From positions 186,001 to 250,000 of the forward strand of contig NZ_AUCI01000007.1 of NCBI RefSeq assembly GCF_000429685.1: DNA of 64,000 nt. Reading direction: 5' to 3'. Origin of the DNA: Salibacterium aidingense DSM 18341 (GTDB taxonomy: Bacteria; Bacillota; Bacilli; Bacillales; Marinococcaceae). The notes under the pieces are model-generated. The model ran no database searches and had not been told where the DNA came from. It worked only from the letters and a program-made list of their open reading frames with translations. The position numbers and the translations under genes were made by a program. Of this stretch, positions 36,170 through 46,146 are shown piece by piece (the stretch's first letter is position 1; each line of letters begins with the position of its first letter).

Positions 36170-36922
36170 TTAAGCCCCTTTCAGCTTTTTCAACGCCTGT
36201 TCGACATTTTCCTGTCTCATTAAAGATTCCCCTACCAGTACAGCTTTGGCCCCCTCATTCTGAACATAATCGATATCTGCCGGTGTATGAATTCCGCTTT
36301 CACTAACAATCAGACTTTGGGGCGGCACATGCCCGCTTAGATTATGTGTCACCTGAAGCGACGTTTTAAAAGTATCTAAATCACGGTTATTAATCCCAAT
36401 CAGGGACGGTTCAAAAAGGCGGAGTACCTCCTCCAGTTCACGGACAGAATGAAATTCGACCAATACTTCCAGGCCTCGCTGTACCGCAGATTGGTATAAA
36501 TAATGGAGTTTTTCAGGTTCGAGCGCAGCTGCAATCAATAGAAGGGCGTCCGCTCCTATGCGGCTGCTTTCTTCTACCTGCACTTCTTCTATGATAAAAT
36601 CTTTTCGCAGAACTGGCAATCCAACTTCTTTTTTCACATCCGTTAAATAATCCCTGCTTCCCTGAAAATAGGTCTCATCCGTCAGCACAGATAACGCTGC
36701 CGCCCCTCCGCTCTGGTAGCTTTTTGCTATTTGTACCGGATGGAAAGGACTGCGGATCAGTCCTTTGGAAGGGGAGGCTTTCTTTACTTCCGCTATCACC
36801 TGGATGGTTCCGCTTTTTTCAGCTAAGGCGTGCTGCAGAGAATAATGAGGGACATCGGCTGTTTCCGGCATCGTCAATCGGCTTATTTCGTCTTTTTTTG
36901 TAGAGAGAATGTTATTAAGCAT
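36170..36922 (-). CDS. trpC: Indole-3-glycerol phosphate synthase
   Basis: TrpC closes the indole ring from CdRP. It shows AEVKKASPSKGLI with the catalytic Lys, LRKDFIIEEVQV, LVEFHSVREL, GINNRDL and SESGIHT. The start at 36922 (GAGGT upstream) gives 250 residues, the family length, and overlaps trpD by 8 bases. Confidence 0.96.
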   Translation of the reverse strand: MLNNILSTKKDEISRLTMPETADVPHYSLQHALAEKSGTIQVIAEVKKASPSKGLIRSPFHPVQIAKSYQSGGAAALSVLTDETYFQGSRDYLTDVKKEVGLPVLRKDFIIEEVQVEESSRIGADALLLIAAALEPEKLHYLYQSAVQRGLEVLVEFHSVRELEEVLRLFEPSLIGINNRDLDTFKTSLQVTHNLSGHVPPQSLIVSESGIHTPADIDYVQNEGAKAVLVGESLMRQENVEQALKKLKGA

Positions 36923-37940
36923 AAAAGGTTTCCACCTCAATATTACGCAGCGTTTCAAGCTGCTGCTTTACCGTGCCGTTTTCCAATGCTTCGCTGGCAA
37001 TGACCGCTCCTTCTTTTAAGGTGGTGCATTGGTTGGCGACATATAAGCCGGCTGCCATATTCATGATAAGAATATCTTTGGCTGCCCCCTTCTTTTCTCC
37101 TTCAAATATTGCTTGAATAAGCGTAGCACTTTCCTCAGCATTTTGTACTTGAGCATTTTTTATGCTCGTTTTTTGAAGCCCGAAATCTTCCGGACAAATG
37201 GTATACTGCTGGACCCTGCCGTCTTTCAATTCGGTTATATACGTCGTGCCGGAGGTAGTAATCTCATCCATTCCGTCCTCTCCCGTAACAAAAAGTGCCC
37301 GTTCAGTGCCCAGACGGTTTAACGTTTCTGCCATCATCTTACCGTAATCTTTATGAAAGACACCGATCACCTGTGCCTTTGCGTTTGCTGGATTCGTCAG
37401 CGGTCCGAGCAAATTAAAAATGGTGCGGAAGCCAATTTCTTTTCTGGGTGCCACTGCATGTTTCATTGCAACATGGTACAGCGGAGCAAACAAAAAGGCC
37501 ATGTGATAGCGGCGCAAAGACTCTACTGCTGTTTCAGGCGTCGTCTGAACGGGGACCCCCAATTTCTCCAATACATCTGCACTGCCGCTTTTGGACGAAA
37601 CCGAACGGTTCCCGTGCTTGGCTACCTTCACCCCAAGAGAAGACAGGCCGATCGCTGAGGCGGTGGAAATGTTATACGTAGAACTTAAATCCCCGCCAGT
37701 TCCGCAAGTATCAATAACACCTTCTTCCCCGTGCTCCATACGGATGACATGATCACGCATCGACGCAGCAAAACCGGTCATTTCATCGATCGTCTCTCCC
37801 CGATAACGAAGCACTGTCAATAGACTTGCGATCTGACTTTCTGTCGCGTTTCCTTCCATTATTTCATCCATCGCTGCTTTTGCTTCCTGTTCGGTTAAAA
37901 AATCCCCATCCATGCATTTTCTTAGAATTTGCTTAAACAC
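36915..37940 (-). CDS. trpD: Anthranilate phosphoribosyltransferase (GTG start)
   Basis: TrpD adds phosphoribose to anthranilate. The signature DTCGTGGDLSSTYNISTASA, with KHGNRSVSSKSGSADVLE after it, binds PRPP and magnesium. A GTG at 37940 with AAAGGAGGAG upstream gives 341 residues and the family N-terminus; it overlaps the trpE stop by 8 bases. Confidence 0.95.
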   Translation of the reverse strand: MFKQILRKCMDGDFLTEQEAKAAMDEIMEGNATESQIASLLTVLRYRGETIDEMTGFAASMRDHVIRMEHGEEGVIDTCGTGGDLSSTYNISTASAIGLSSLGVKVAKHGNRSVSSKSGSADVLEKLGVPVQTTPETAVESLRRYHMAFLFAPLYHVAMKHAVAPRKEIGFRTIFNLLGPLTNPANAKAQVIGVFHKDYGKMMAETLNRLGTERALFVTGEDGMDEITTSGTTYITELKDGRVQQYTICPEDFGLQKTSIKNAQVQNAEESATLIQAIFEGEKKGAAKDILIMNMAAGLYVANQCTTLKEGAVIASEALENGTVKQQLETLRNIEVETFYA

Positions 37941-39444
37941 CCTGATTCTCCTCCTTTTCTGAGAACATAGTCTCTGCCGCTTCAATGGCCTTTAAAAGAG
38001 CTGCCGCTTTATTTTGAGTTTCTTCATACTCATTTTCCGGGATGGAATCTGCGACAATACCTGCTCCGGCCTGTATTTTTGCTTTTCCACCCTCTACAAT
38101 CATCGTTCTGATTGCTATACACGAATCGATATTGCCATCATATCCAAGATAACAGACGGCTCCGGCGTAAATGCCGCGGCGGTGGGGTTCCAATTCCTTC
38201 AGAATTTCCATGGCACGAAATTTAGGGGCACCTGACACTGTTCCGGCCGGAAACGAAGCCTGAAGAGCCTCTATCGGAGTCACCCCTTCCTGAAGCCTCC
38301 CAGTGACCTTGGAAATAATGTGCATAACATGAGAAAACTTTCCTATTTCAAGCAGAACAGGTGTATCAACCGAACCATATTCAGCAACTCTGCCTACATC
38401 ATTTCTCGCAAGATCAACAAGCATATAGTGTTCCGCTCGTTCTTTTTCATCCTGCAGCAGTTCGTCAATGAGTCCCTCATCTTCTTCCATTGAGTTCCCC
38501 CGTTTTCTGGTTCCTGCAATGGGGTGAATTTCCACATGACTGTCCTGCACCTGAATCAGCCTTTCCGGCGAGCTGCCGACAACTTCCTGAGTACCCAGCT
38601 TTAAATAAAACAGGTACGGGGAGGGATTGATCATCCGTAATGCCCTGTATATATCAAAGGCCGAAACGGAAACAGTACGTTCAAACCGCTGTGACAATAC
38701 AGCCTGAAAAATATCTCCGGCTTTAATGTAGTCCTTAATCCGTTCCACGTCCTGTTTAAACTTTTCCTTAGGATATAGGGAATTCACTTCTCTGAAATTC
38801 ACGGTTGTCTGTTTTGCAGCCGGTGCCGAGAAAAGGTCATCCCGCCCGCCTCTGGTCAGCTTCTGCATAAATCGGGCTACACTCGATCTGGCATTTTCAA
38901 ATCGATCCGCCGCCGCGAATGCTGTCTCTGTATCATAATGAATGAAGGTCAATTCTTTTGTCACATGATCGAGGGCAATGATCGTTTCACAAAATTGAAG
39001 GGTAATGTTATCTTCTCTCGGCTTTTCATTTTCTGTCTTCAGGTCTGGTTCAAAATCTTCTACGCTGTCATAAGGAACGACCCCTACAGCACCACCTCTA
39101 AACGGTATATCTACTTCCGCCGGGGCCGGCTGCAAATATTGGATCGCCTGCTCCACCAGCTGCGATAAGGACTGATTTTTTTGTATCACTTCCCCAGCCC
39201 TGTTCACAAATTCATAACTTCTGCTGCGGTCCCGGATGGTATATTGCGGGTTCAGTCCAATAAAGGAGTATCTGGACCAAGGCGACGCCTCATCTTTGCT
39301 TTCAAGCAAAAACACAGCATATTCCCGAAGTTTTTGAAATACTTCAATCGGGGTCAAAGTATCAGAAAAAAATGTACGGACATAAGGGATCATACGATAT
39401 TCAGCAGTCTGTTCCTGAAAAATTTGAAGGGACGTTTCAGACAT
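37933..39444 (-). CDS. trpE: Anthranilate synthase component I
   Basis: TrpE makes anthranilate from chorismate and ammonia; the glutamine amidotransferase partner (trpG/pabA) is not in this window, as in B. subtilis, where it lies in the folate operon. The 503-residue protein has the chorismate-binding domain with IAGTRKRG, DLARNDVGRV, ASFPAGTVSGAPK and GAGIVADS. The start at 39444 has AGAGGTGAG upstream. Expression is controlled by the TRAP leader directly ahead. Confidence 0.96.
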   Translation of the reverse strand: MSETSLQIFQEQTAEYRMIPYVRTFFSDTLTPIEVFQKLREYAVFLLESKDEASPWSRYSFIGLNPQYTIRDRSRSYEFVNRAGEVIQKNQSLSQLVEQAIQYLQPAPAEVDIPFRGGAVGVVPYDSVEDFEPDLKTENEKPREDNITLQFCETIIALDHVTKELTFIHYDTETAFAAADRFENARSSVARFMQKLTRGGRDDLFSAPAAKQTTVNFREVNSLYPKEKFKQDVERIKDYIKAGDIFQAVLSQRFERTVSVSAFDIYRALRMINPSPYLFYLKLGTQEVVGSSPERLIQVQDSHVEIHPIAGTRKRGNSMEEDEGLIDELLQDEKERAEHYMLVDLARNDVGRVAEYGSVDTPVLLEIGKFSHVMHIISKVTGRLQEGVTPIEALQASFPAGTVSGAPKFRAMEILKELEPHRRGIYAGAVCYLGYDGNIDSCIAIRTMIVEGGKAKIQAGAGIVADSIPENEYEETQNKAAALLKAIEAAETMFSEKEENQGV

Positions 39445-39550
39445 GCGCTCACCTCTTTCATCTGTGGAAGAAGAGAGCAAATAGACGGGGATGCTTAGAA
39501 GGGCACTACCACTACTGGGACAGGGAATATGGTTTCCCCGTGCTTCAATA

Positions 39551-39580
39551 TAAAAAGCCTGAAACGGAAAAGTTTCAGGC
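39551..39580 (-). terminator. trp leader attenuator (intrinsic terminator)
   Basis: GCCTGAAAC-TTTTCC-GTTTCAGGC, a perfect 9-bp stem, is followed by TTTTTATATT on the minus strand. The loop CUUUUCC can pair with GGAGAAG at the 5' end of the TRAP site (one G-U), a possible antiterminator. Confidence 0.92.
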
Positions 39581-39589
39581 ATACGTAAC

Positions 39590-39655
39590 CTACAGCCGCT
39601 CCGCTCCGCTAATCTCCTCTATTCTCTCTGCTCTCCGCTCTTCTCCATAACTATA
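39590..39655 (-). promoter_or_regulatory. TRAP-binding site of the trp operon
   Basis: On the minus strand about ten GAG or UAG triplets are spaced mostly by 2 bases (some by 4-6): GAG-aa-GAG-cg-GAG, then GAG, UAG-ag-GAG-au-UAG-cg-GAG-cg-GAG and a final UAG. This is the pattern bound by the 11-mer TRAP ring charged with tryptophan. TRAP binding here would free the terminator at 39551-39580. Confidence 0.93.
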
Positions 39656-39680
39656 ACCACACTAAACTAGAACTACTTTT

Positions 39681-39710
39681 ATATTACAAGGAATCTCTCT
39701 TTTTTGTCAA
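39681..39710 (-). promoter_or_regulatory. Internal σA promoter of the trp operon
   Basis: TTGACA (39710-39705), 18 bases, TAATAT (39686-39681) on the minus strand. It overlaps the last codons of aroH, so the supraoperon has an internal trp promoter just as in B. subtilis. Confidence 0.85.
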
Positions 39711-40067
39711 CTCCAGATCGGGGCGGAGACTGACAGCATCATTGAGGTATACATGATGGACTTCGTCCTGTGCTGCTTCCGTTTCAGCTGTCAGCATTAT
39801 TCTTATACAGAGCGGCAGGCTTTGGGGGACAGGAATTTCCCGGGCACACATTACCGGAACAAACTGCCAGCCGTCTATCAGTCTTGTCGCTTTTGCCGGA
39901 AAGGCAGCATCCAGATCAGACGTGACAGTAAACCATATATGGGAGACATTTTCAGGAAAAATATTATTTTCTTTAATCATTTTTTCTAACAATCTTTTTG
40001 TACTGTTGACGATTTGTTCTTCTGTATTTTTTTTTACCGTGGTTGCCCCTCGAAAACCTCTAATCAT
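39684..40067 (-). CDS. aroH: Chorismate mutase (AroH type)
   Basis: AroH rearranges chorismate to prephenate, the branch to tyrosine and phenylalanine. The 127-residue trimeric fold is recognised by the start MIRGFRGATTV with active-site Arg7, ARE near 75 and LCIRIMLTAET with the second Arg. It overlaps aroB by 8 bases and its end carries the trp promoter. Confidence 0.95.
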   Translation of the reverse strand: MIRGFRGATTVKKNTEEQIVNSTKRLLEKMIKENNIFPENVSHIWFTVTSDLDAAFPAKATRLIDGWQFVPVMCAREIPVPQSLPLCIRIMLTAETEAAQDEVHHVYLNDAVSLRPDLELTKKRDSL

Positions 40068-41157
40068 ATTTCACGCCCCCCTTCTTCATTTCTGTAAGCA
40101 AGTCAAGCACGTCGCTTTCCCGGACTTTTTGGAGAAAAGGGCGGCCCGGACTTTCAACCAGAACAAAGGCAAGCTCTCCCGCCTGAACTTTCTTGTCGTT
40201 TTTAATTGCTTCCATCAGCTCTGCCGGAGAGAAGGCAGACGGAGCTTCCACGTCATATCCCAGCTTTTCCAGCCAGGATGCTTCTTCTTTAATATTCCAA
40301 TCGGACAGCTGCAGGTAATTGCTTAGCTTCATCGAAAAAATCATGCCGGCTGCTACCGCTTCCCCATGGGTCATATCTCCATAACCCGACACTTTTTCCA
40401 GCGCATGTCCCAGAGTATGCCCAAAGTTTAAAAACGCACGTACGCCGGATTCTTTTTCATCTTCTTTTACAATATCCGCTTTTATAGCAATGGAACGTTT
40501 GAGAAAACGCCTTAATGTATCTTTTTTCATAGCGTCGACACTTTGCACATTTTCTTTTAGCCAGGCAAGAAATTCCGGATCTTTTATATACGCATGTTTT
40601 ATCATTTCAGCAAACCCGGACCGCCATTCTTTGTCCGGGAGGGAAACCAGCGTTTCCGTGTCGTAAATAACAGCTTCCGGCTGGTAGAAAGCACCGATTA
40701 GATTTTTTCCAAGCGGGTGATTGATCCCCGTCTTCCCGCCTACACTGCTGTCCTGGGCAAGCAAAGTGGTCGGCATCTGCACAAATGCTATTCCTCTCAT
40801 ATAGGTGGCTGCTACAAATCCTGCCAAATCCCCTATAACTCCTCCGCCAAGCGCGATGATAACAGACTGACGGTCCAGATGCTCTTCCATACAGGCAGTC
40901 AGTCCTTTTTCATATCCTTCCAGAGACTTGGAGCTTTCTCCCGCTTCTATGGAAAAAAAGCTGACCGGGTGAAAGGCTTCCAGGGCGGCTTTCACCTCGG
41001 CCCCATAAAGGGAAGCTACATTGGCATCACTGAATATCAGCACTCGACTTTTTCCTTTTAAAACCGGTTCAAGCAGACGAACAGCCTGATGCCGGATCCC
41101 TTCTCCTATATATACAGGGTACGAACGGCTGGGTGTCTCCACATGTAACTGTTCCAT
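40060..41157 (-). CDS. aroB: 3-dehydroquinate synthase
   Basis: AroB makes dehydroquinate from DAHP, step two of the shikimate pathway. It binds NAD and zinc: GGGVIGDLAGFVAATYMRG, GKTGINHPLGKNLIGAF, the Glu-His-His zinc ligands in FAEMIKHA and NFGHTLGHALE. The start at 41157 overlaps the aroC stop (TAATG) with GAGGG upstream, giving 365 residues. Confidence 0.96.
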   Translation of the reverse strand: MEQLHVETPSRSYPVYIGEGIRHQAVRLLEPVLKGKSRVLIFSDANVASLYGAEVKAALEAFHPVSFFSIEAGESSKSLEGYEKGLTACMEEHLDRQSVIIALGGGVIGDLAGFVAATYMRGIAFVQMPTTLLAQDSSVGGKTGINHPLGKNLIGAFYQPEAVIYDTETLVSLPDKEWRSGFAEMIKHAYIKDPEFLAWLKENVQSVDAMKKDTLRRFLKRSIAIKADIVKEDEKESGVRAFLNFGHTLGHALEKVSGYGDMTHGEAVAAGMIFSMKLSNYLQLSDWNIKEEASWLEKLGYDVEAPSAFSPAELMEAIKNDKKVQAGELAFVLVESPGRPFLQKVRESDVLDLLTEMKKGGVKYD

Positions 41158-42329
41158 TAAAATTCCCTCGCCCAATCCGTGTGTTCTTTTATATTTCGTT
41201 CAACCGCCTCCACTCTGTCGGACCCAAACATATCCAGAAGGGCGTCCGCAACTTCAAACGAAATGACATTTTCCATGACGACCGATGCCGCCGGAACCGC
41301 ACAGCTGTCCGAACGTTCTATGCTCGCGTTAAATGGTTCCTTTGATTCAATATCGACACTCTGCAGCGGTTTATACAGTGTTGGGATTGGTTTCATTACC
41401 CCCTGGATTACAATCGGCATTCCATTGGTCATGCCGCCTTCAAAACCGCCCAGGTTATTTGATTTTCTATAATAGCCCTTTTCATTATCCCAGGCAATTT
41501 CATCATGAACCTGACTCCCCGGGAGACCGGCAGCGTCAAAACCAATCCCGACTTCCACTCCTTTAAAGGCATTAATACTCACAACGGCGCCTGCGATCTT
41601 AGAGTCCAGTTTCCTGTCATACTGGACGTGACTTCCCATACCGATCGGCACTCCGCTGATCACTGTCTGGACGACTCCGCCGATGGAATCGCCATTCGCC
41701 TTGGCGTCGTCGATCGCCTGTTTCATTTTCTCTTCTGCTTCCTGATCGAGACAGCGGACCGGAGATTCTTCTGTTCGTTCCTTTAAATCATGAATGTCTT
41801 TATATTCTGTATTCTCGGCCTTAATTCCGCCTATTTCAAGCACCTGTCCGCCAACCTCCATGCCAAACGTTTTCAGTACTTTTTTGGCCAGTGCCCCTGC
41901 ACAAACCCGCGCTGTCGTTTCACGCGCCGAGGAACGCTCGAGCACATTCCTCATATCACGGTGGCCGTACTTAATCGCCCCGTTTAAATCTGCATGTCCT
42001 GGCCGCGGCCGGCTGATCTGGCGTTTTACGTCTTTTTCTTCTTCCTCAGTCAGTGGTTCCGAGCCCATTATTTTTGTCCAGGACTTAAAATCATTATTTT
42101 CGACCACCATTGTAATCGGGGCACCTGTTGTTCTCCCATGACGCACGCCGCTTTTAAACTGGACCTTGTCCTTTTCTATCTGCATACGCCGGCCTCTGCC
42201 GTATCCCCCCTGACGACGCCGCAATTCGCGATTGATGTCTTCTTCCAGGAGTTCCATATTTGCAGGTACGCCTTCCACAATCGTGGTCAACTGCGGCCCG
42301 TGTGATTCTCCCGCTGTTAAGTATCTCAT
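41157..42329 (-). CDS. aroC: Chorismate synthase
   Basis: This FMN-dependent enzyme converts EPSP to chorismate, the branch point of this gene cluster (called aroF in B. subtilis). The 390-residue protein begins [14 protein letters not shown] and shows [33 protein letters not shown], and the C-terminal [16 protein letters not shown]. It is the first aromatic gene of the supraoperon, 110 bases after cheR. Confidence 0.97.
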   Translation of the reverse strand: MRYLTAGESHGPQLTTIVEGVPANMELLEEDINRELRRRQGGYGRGRRMQIEKDKVQFKSGVRHGRTTGAPITMVVENNDFKSWTKIMGSEPLTEEEEKDVKRQISRPRPGHADLNGAIKYGHRDMRNVLERSSARETTARVCAGALAKKVLKTFGMEVGGQVLEIGGIKAENTEYKDIHDLKERTEESPVRCLDQEAEEKMKQAIDDAKANGDSIGGVVQTVISGVPIGMGSHVQYDRKLDSKIAGAVVSINAFKGVEVGIGFDAAGLPGSQVHDEIAWDNEKGYYRKSNNLGGFEGGMTNGMPIVIQGVMKPIPTLYKPLQSVDIESKEPFNASIERSDSCAVPAASVVMENVISFEVADALLDMFGSDRVEAVERNIKEHTDWAREF

Positions 42330-42439
42330 GTCTTTCCACTCCTTTATAGATAACCTCTCTCTTTAGTGCTTTTATGCATTAAATGATAACATATTATACG
42401 GGTGTATGGGGAAGCAAACAGCAGAAATTACAATCCTCC

Positions 42440-43560
<1,121 letters not shown>

Positions 43561-43603
43561 AAAATTCCGAACGATTCGCGAAAGAATCGTTCGGAATTTT
43601 TTG
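43561..43603. terminator. Strong bidirectional hairpin terminator downstream of ndk
   Basis: A perfect 14-bp stem (43564-43577 with 43584-43597, core ATTCCGAACGATTC) and a 6-base loop, flanked by A- and T-runs. It shares the CCGAACGA core with the ponA/dynA terminator. Confidence 0.88.
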
Positions 43604-43755
43604 TACATCTATACTACCACCGCGTCAACACTTCGCTTCCCGCGGGAGAAATCCCCTCCCTGCGGGTCTCGAGACACAGACTGTTCCCACTGGCAGCCTT
43701 CGCATGTTCGTTGTATCTTTACCATAAACGAAGGAATGCTCGCTTGTTCTTACTT
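43564..43755 (-). repeat. Small dispersed repeat, copy B, with palindromic flank
   Basis: Read on the minus strand, CGAAGTGTTGACGCGG (43635-43620) is followed after 17 bases by AAAAAAT and the CCGAACGA hairpin, as in copy A near 1243-1312. The preceding 120 bases (43636-43755) hold further inverted repeats, including the palindrome GTCTCGAGAC and CCTTCGTTTATG with CATGCGAAGG. They are non-coding and not seen at copy A. A REP- or MITE-like unit is possible. Confidence 0.45.
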
Positions 43756-43759
43756 GAAG

Positions 43760-44203
43760 TTAGACCCACTCTGTAATCAGTTTTTCGTAAGACTGGATTT
43801 CTTTTTCCTCGAAAAATAAACGGATTTCCCGTTCCGCGCTTTCCGGTGAATCAGAGCCGTGAATCACATTCATGCCAACCTGTACGGCATAGTCTCCTCG
43901 AATGGTCCCCGGAGCAGCTTCCGCCGGGTTTGTTTCGCCCATCATTTTACGGGCTTCCGCGATCACATTTTCTCCTTCCCACACCATGGCAAACACGGGG
44001 CCGGAAGTTATAAAGGAGATTAAATCGTTGAAGAAAGGCTTGTCCTTCAGTTCGGCATAGTGTTCTTCCGCAAGTTCTTTAGAAATTGTCATTAATTTTC
44101 CGGCGGCCAGCGCATAGCCTTTTTTTTCAAAACGCTGTATAATTTCACCGATCAGGTTACGCTGTACTCCATCAGGTTTTACCATAATAAAAGACTTCTC
44201 CAT
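43760..44203 (-). CDS. ndk: Nucleoside diphosphate kinase
   Basis: Ndk transfers phosphate from ATP to other NDPs through a phospho-His. The catalytic His115 is in [12 protein letters not shown] and the nucleotide-binding Lys is in [11 protein letters not shown]. At 147 residues it is full length. A σA promoter with an embedded cre-type sequence lies 45-73 bases upstream. Confidence 0.97.
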   Translation of the reverse strand: MEKSFIMVKPDGVQRNLIGEIIQRFEKKGYALAAGKLMTISKELAEEHYAELKDKPFFNDLISFITSGPVFAMVWEGENVIAEARKMMGETNPAEAAPGTIRGDYAVQVGMNVIHGSDSPESAEREIRLFFEEKEIQSYEKLITEWV

Positions 44204-44247
44204 GTCCTATCCCTCTTTCTATGTATTCCTGTTACTAAACCCATATG

Positions 44248-44276
44248 ATTATACCAAACGTTGAAAGCGTTAGCAA
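44248..44276 (-). promoter_or_regulatory. σA promoter of ndk with an overlapping CcpA cre-type operator
   Basis: TTGCTA (44276-44271), 17 bases, TATAAT (44253-44248) on the minus strand. The + strand sequence TTGAAAGCGTTAGCA at 44261-44275 matches every fixed position of the cre pattern WTGNAANCGNWNNCW and fills the spacer and the -35. CcpA bound here should block RNA polymerase. Confidence 0.7.
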
Positions 44277-44299
44277 TGTAACAACCAGAACATCGTGGT

Positions 44300-45271
44300 T
44301 TAATTACTTCGGCTGCCGATATAGGAAGCTATATCCTGCAGAGATTTTTTTGCGGAAATATCCGGTAGACCATCCAGAGAACGAAACGCTTTATTAAGGT
44401 ATTTTTTACTTAAATTTTTAGAATACTCAATGCCGCCGGACGTCTTAATAATATCGATAAGCGGTGCCATATCCACATTTGTTTTATTAGCGTCATCCAG
44501 TACGGCAGCAATCTGGCCTTTGTGGCTGGAATCATAGTACATCGCATACAGGGCCGGCAGGGTGACATTCCCCTGAAGAAGATCACCGCCGGCCGGTTTT
44601 CCCAGTTCTTTTTCCGTCCCTGTGAAATCCAGAATATCATCGATAATTTGGTAGGACATCCCTACATTATATCCATAATGATACAGTCTGGATTGGTCCT
44701 GTGCTGAAGCGCCGGCACTTATGGCTCCAAGCTGGCAGCTCACGGCAATTAGCAGAGCTGTTTTTCTTTTGATTCGGCGCAAGTATGTTTTTAAATGCTG
44801 GTCCCAGTTATACTGGTGCCGTATTTGCTCAATTTCTCCAAGGCACATTTCCGTCATAGCTCCGGAGATAACCCGGTGAATAGACTCGTTCTCAAAAAAC
44901 GCCGCTTTTTCTATCGCCTTGGCAAAAATATAATCTCCGGTATACATAGCCACCCTGTTATCCCACTGCGCTTTTATTGTCTTTTGTCCCCTTCTTAAAT
45001 CAGCATCATCAATGACGTCATCATGGACCAGTGAAGCCATGTGGATAAGTTCCAGGGCTGCAGCTATATGTTTGATCCTGTTAATATCATAACTGCCGAA
45101 TTTTGCACTTAACAATACAAAAACGGGGCGGATTCTTTTCCCCCCGGCCTGAAGGAGGTGAAGTGATGCCTCCCTTAATACAGGATGTTCTGCTTCGACC
45201 GCTTTTTCCAGTTCTTTTTCTATTTTTGCAATATCCGGTTTTAAGAACATATACAAATCCGCCAACTTCAT
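44300..45271 (-). CDS. hepT: Heptaprenyl diphosphate synthase component II
   Basis: HepT is the catalytic subunit that builds the C35 side chain of menaquinone-7. The 323-residue protein has both aspartate-rich motifs, DDVID (84-88) with RRGQ after it, and IDDILDFTG. The start at 45271 has GAAGGTG upstream and gives the family N-terminus MKLADLYMFL. Its partner HepS is encoded 3 kb away because of the mqn insertion. Confidence 0.95.
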   Translation of the reverse strand: MKLADLYMFLKPDIAKIEKELEKAVEAEHPVLREASLHLLQAGGKRIRPVFVLLSAKFGSYDINRIKHIAAALELIHMASLVHDDVIDDADLRRGQKTIKAQWDNRVAMYTGDYIFAKAIEKAAFFENESIHRVISGAMTEMCLGEIEQIRHQYNWDQHLKTYLRRIKRKTALLIAVSCQLGAISAGASAQDQSRLYHYGYNVGMSYQIIDDILDFTGTEKELGKPAGGDLLQGNVTLPALYAMYYDSSHKGQIAAVLDDANKTNVDMAPLIDIIKTSGGIEYSKNLSKKYLNKAFRSLDGLPDISAKKSLQDIASYIGSRSN

Positions 45272-45282
45272 AATATTCACCT

Positions 45283-46146
45283 TCAAGATAAGTGTTGCAC
45301 CTCGTTTCCGGCCACCCACATATTAATGTTTCTTACTGGATGTTCTAAATAATTGTGTTTATGCAATAATTCGAAATAATATAAGAGCCCTGTTTTTTCC
45401 TTTTCTCGAAAATCATAATGAAGGCCGCGGAAATATTGTTCCCAAAATGATACTGTTCCTCCGTACTTTTGCTGGACCTCTCTGATCATAGGAGGAAAAT
45501 AAGTATGTAAAGAAAGAGTTTTACTATATAAAAATTCTTTATATATTTTTTTTACCGTTTGCGGATGCTCATCGCCAGCCGTTTTTTTTACAGCAAAAAC
45601 AGCATAGGTCATGGGCAGTCCGGTATGTTGATACCATAATTCACCTAAATCATAACGGTGCCAGGTTTCCTCTGTATTCCACGAGGCGCGTATCGCGTCA
45701 TCTCCGATCAATAAAAATGCATCATTATTGATTTTCATTTTCACTGGGTCCGGTTCCATGCTTTGATACGTAACCTCCCGGAACCCGTAAAATTCGTTTA
45801 ATATAATCTTTAACAGATGAATCGAGGTCGCACTGGAGGTAGTAAGCGCAATGCGTGCCCCTTCCAGTGCTTCAATCTTTCTGCTTGAAAATAAATAAAT
45901 CGAACCAACTTTTCCGTATGAAGATACGGACAAGTCCGGCATTAATTCCAGCTCCCCGCAGTTTTCCCCAAAGGCAAACGAGGAAATTCCTGCAACATCA
46001 ATATTACCTTCCGCCATACCTTGGTTTAAAGCTGAAGGGACCTTTGGATAAAAGCGGCATCCTTCCGCTTCCAACGCTTGTCGGTTCATGCAGAAAAAAG
46101 CTGGAATGATGTTTGTATAGGAGATTTCTCCAACTCTTATACTCAC
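45283..46146 (-). CDS. mqnA: Chorismate dehydratase, futalosine pathway (GTG start)
   Basis: MqnA dehydrates chorismate to 3-enolpyruvylbenzoate, the first step of the futalosine route to menaquinone. The family features are visible: GEISYTNIIPAFF at the N-terminus, VPSALNQGMAEGNIDVAGISSFAFG, MPDLSVSSYGKVGSIYLFS, and LIGDDAIRA. A GTG at 46146 overlaps the ubiX stop (GTGA) and has GGGGG upstream; an ATG at 46161 is the alternative. The protein has 287 residues. MqnB, MqnC, MqnD and MqnE are not in this window. Confidence 0.88.
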   Translation of the reverse strand: MSIRVGEISYTNIIPAFFCMNRQALEAEGCRFYPKVPSALNQGMAEGNIDVAGISSFAFGENCGELELMPDLSVSSYGKVGSIYLFSSRKIEALEGARIALTTSSATSIHLLKIILNEFYGFREVTYQSMEPDPVKMKINNDAFLLIGDDAIRASWNTEETWHRYDLGELWYQHTGLPMTYAVFAVKKTAGDEHPQTVKKIYKEFLYSKTLSLHTYFPPMIREVQQKYGGTVSFWEQYFRGLHYDFREKEKTGLLYYFELLHKHNYLEHPVRNINMWVAGNEVQHLS

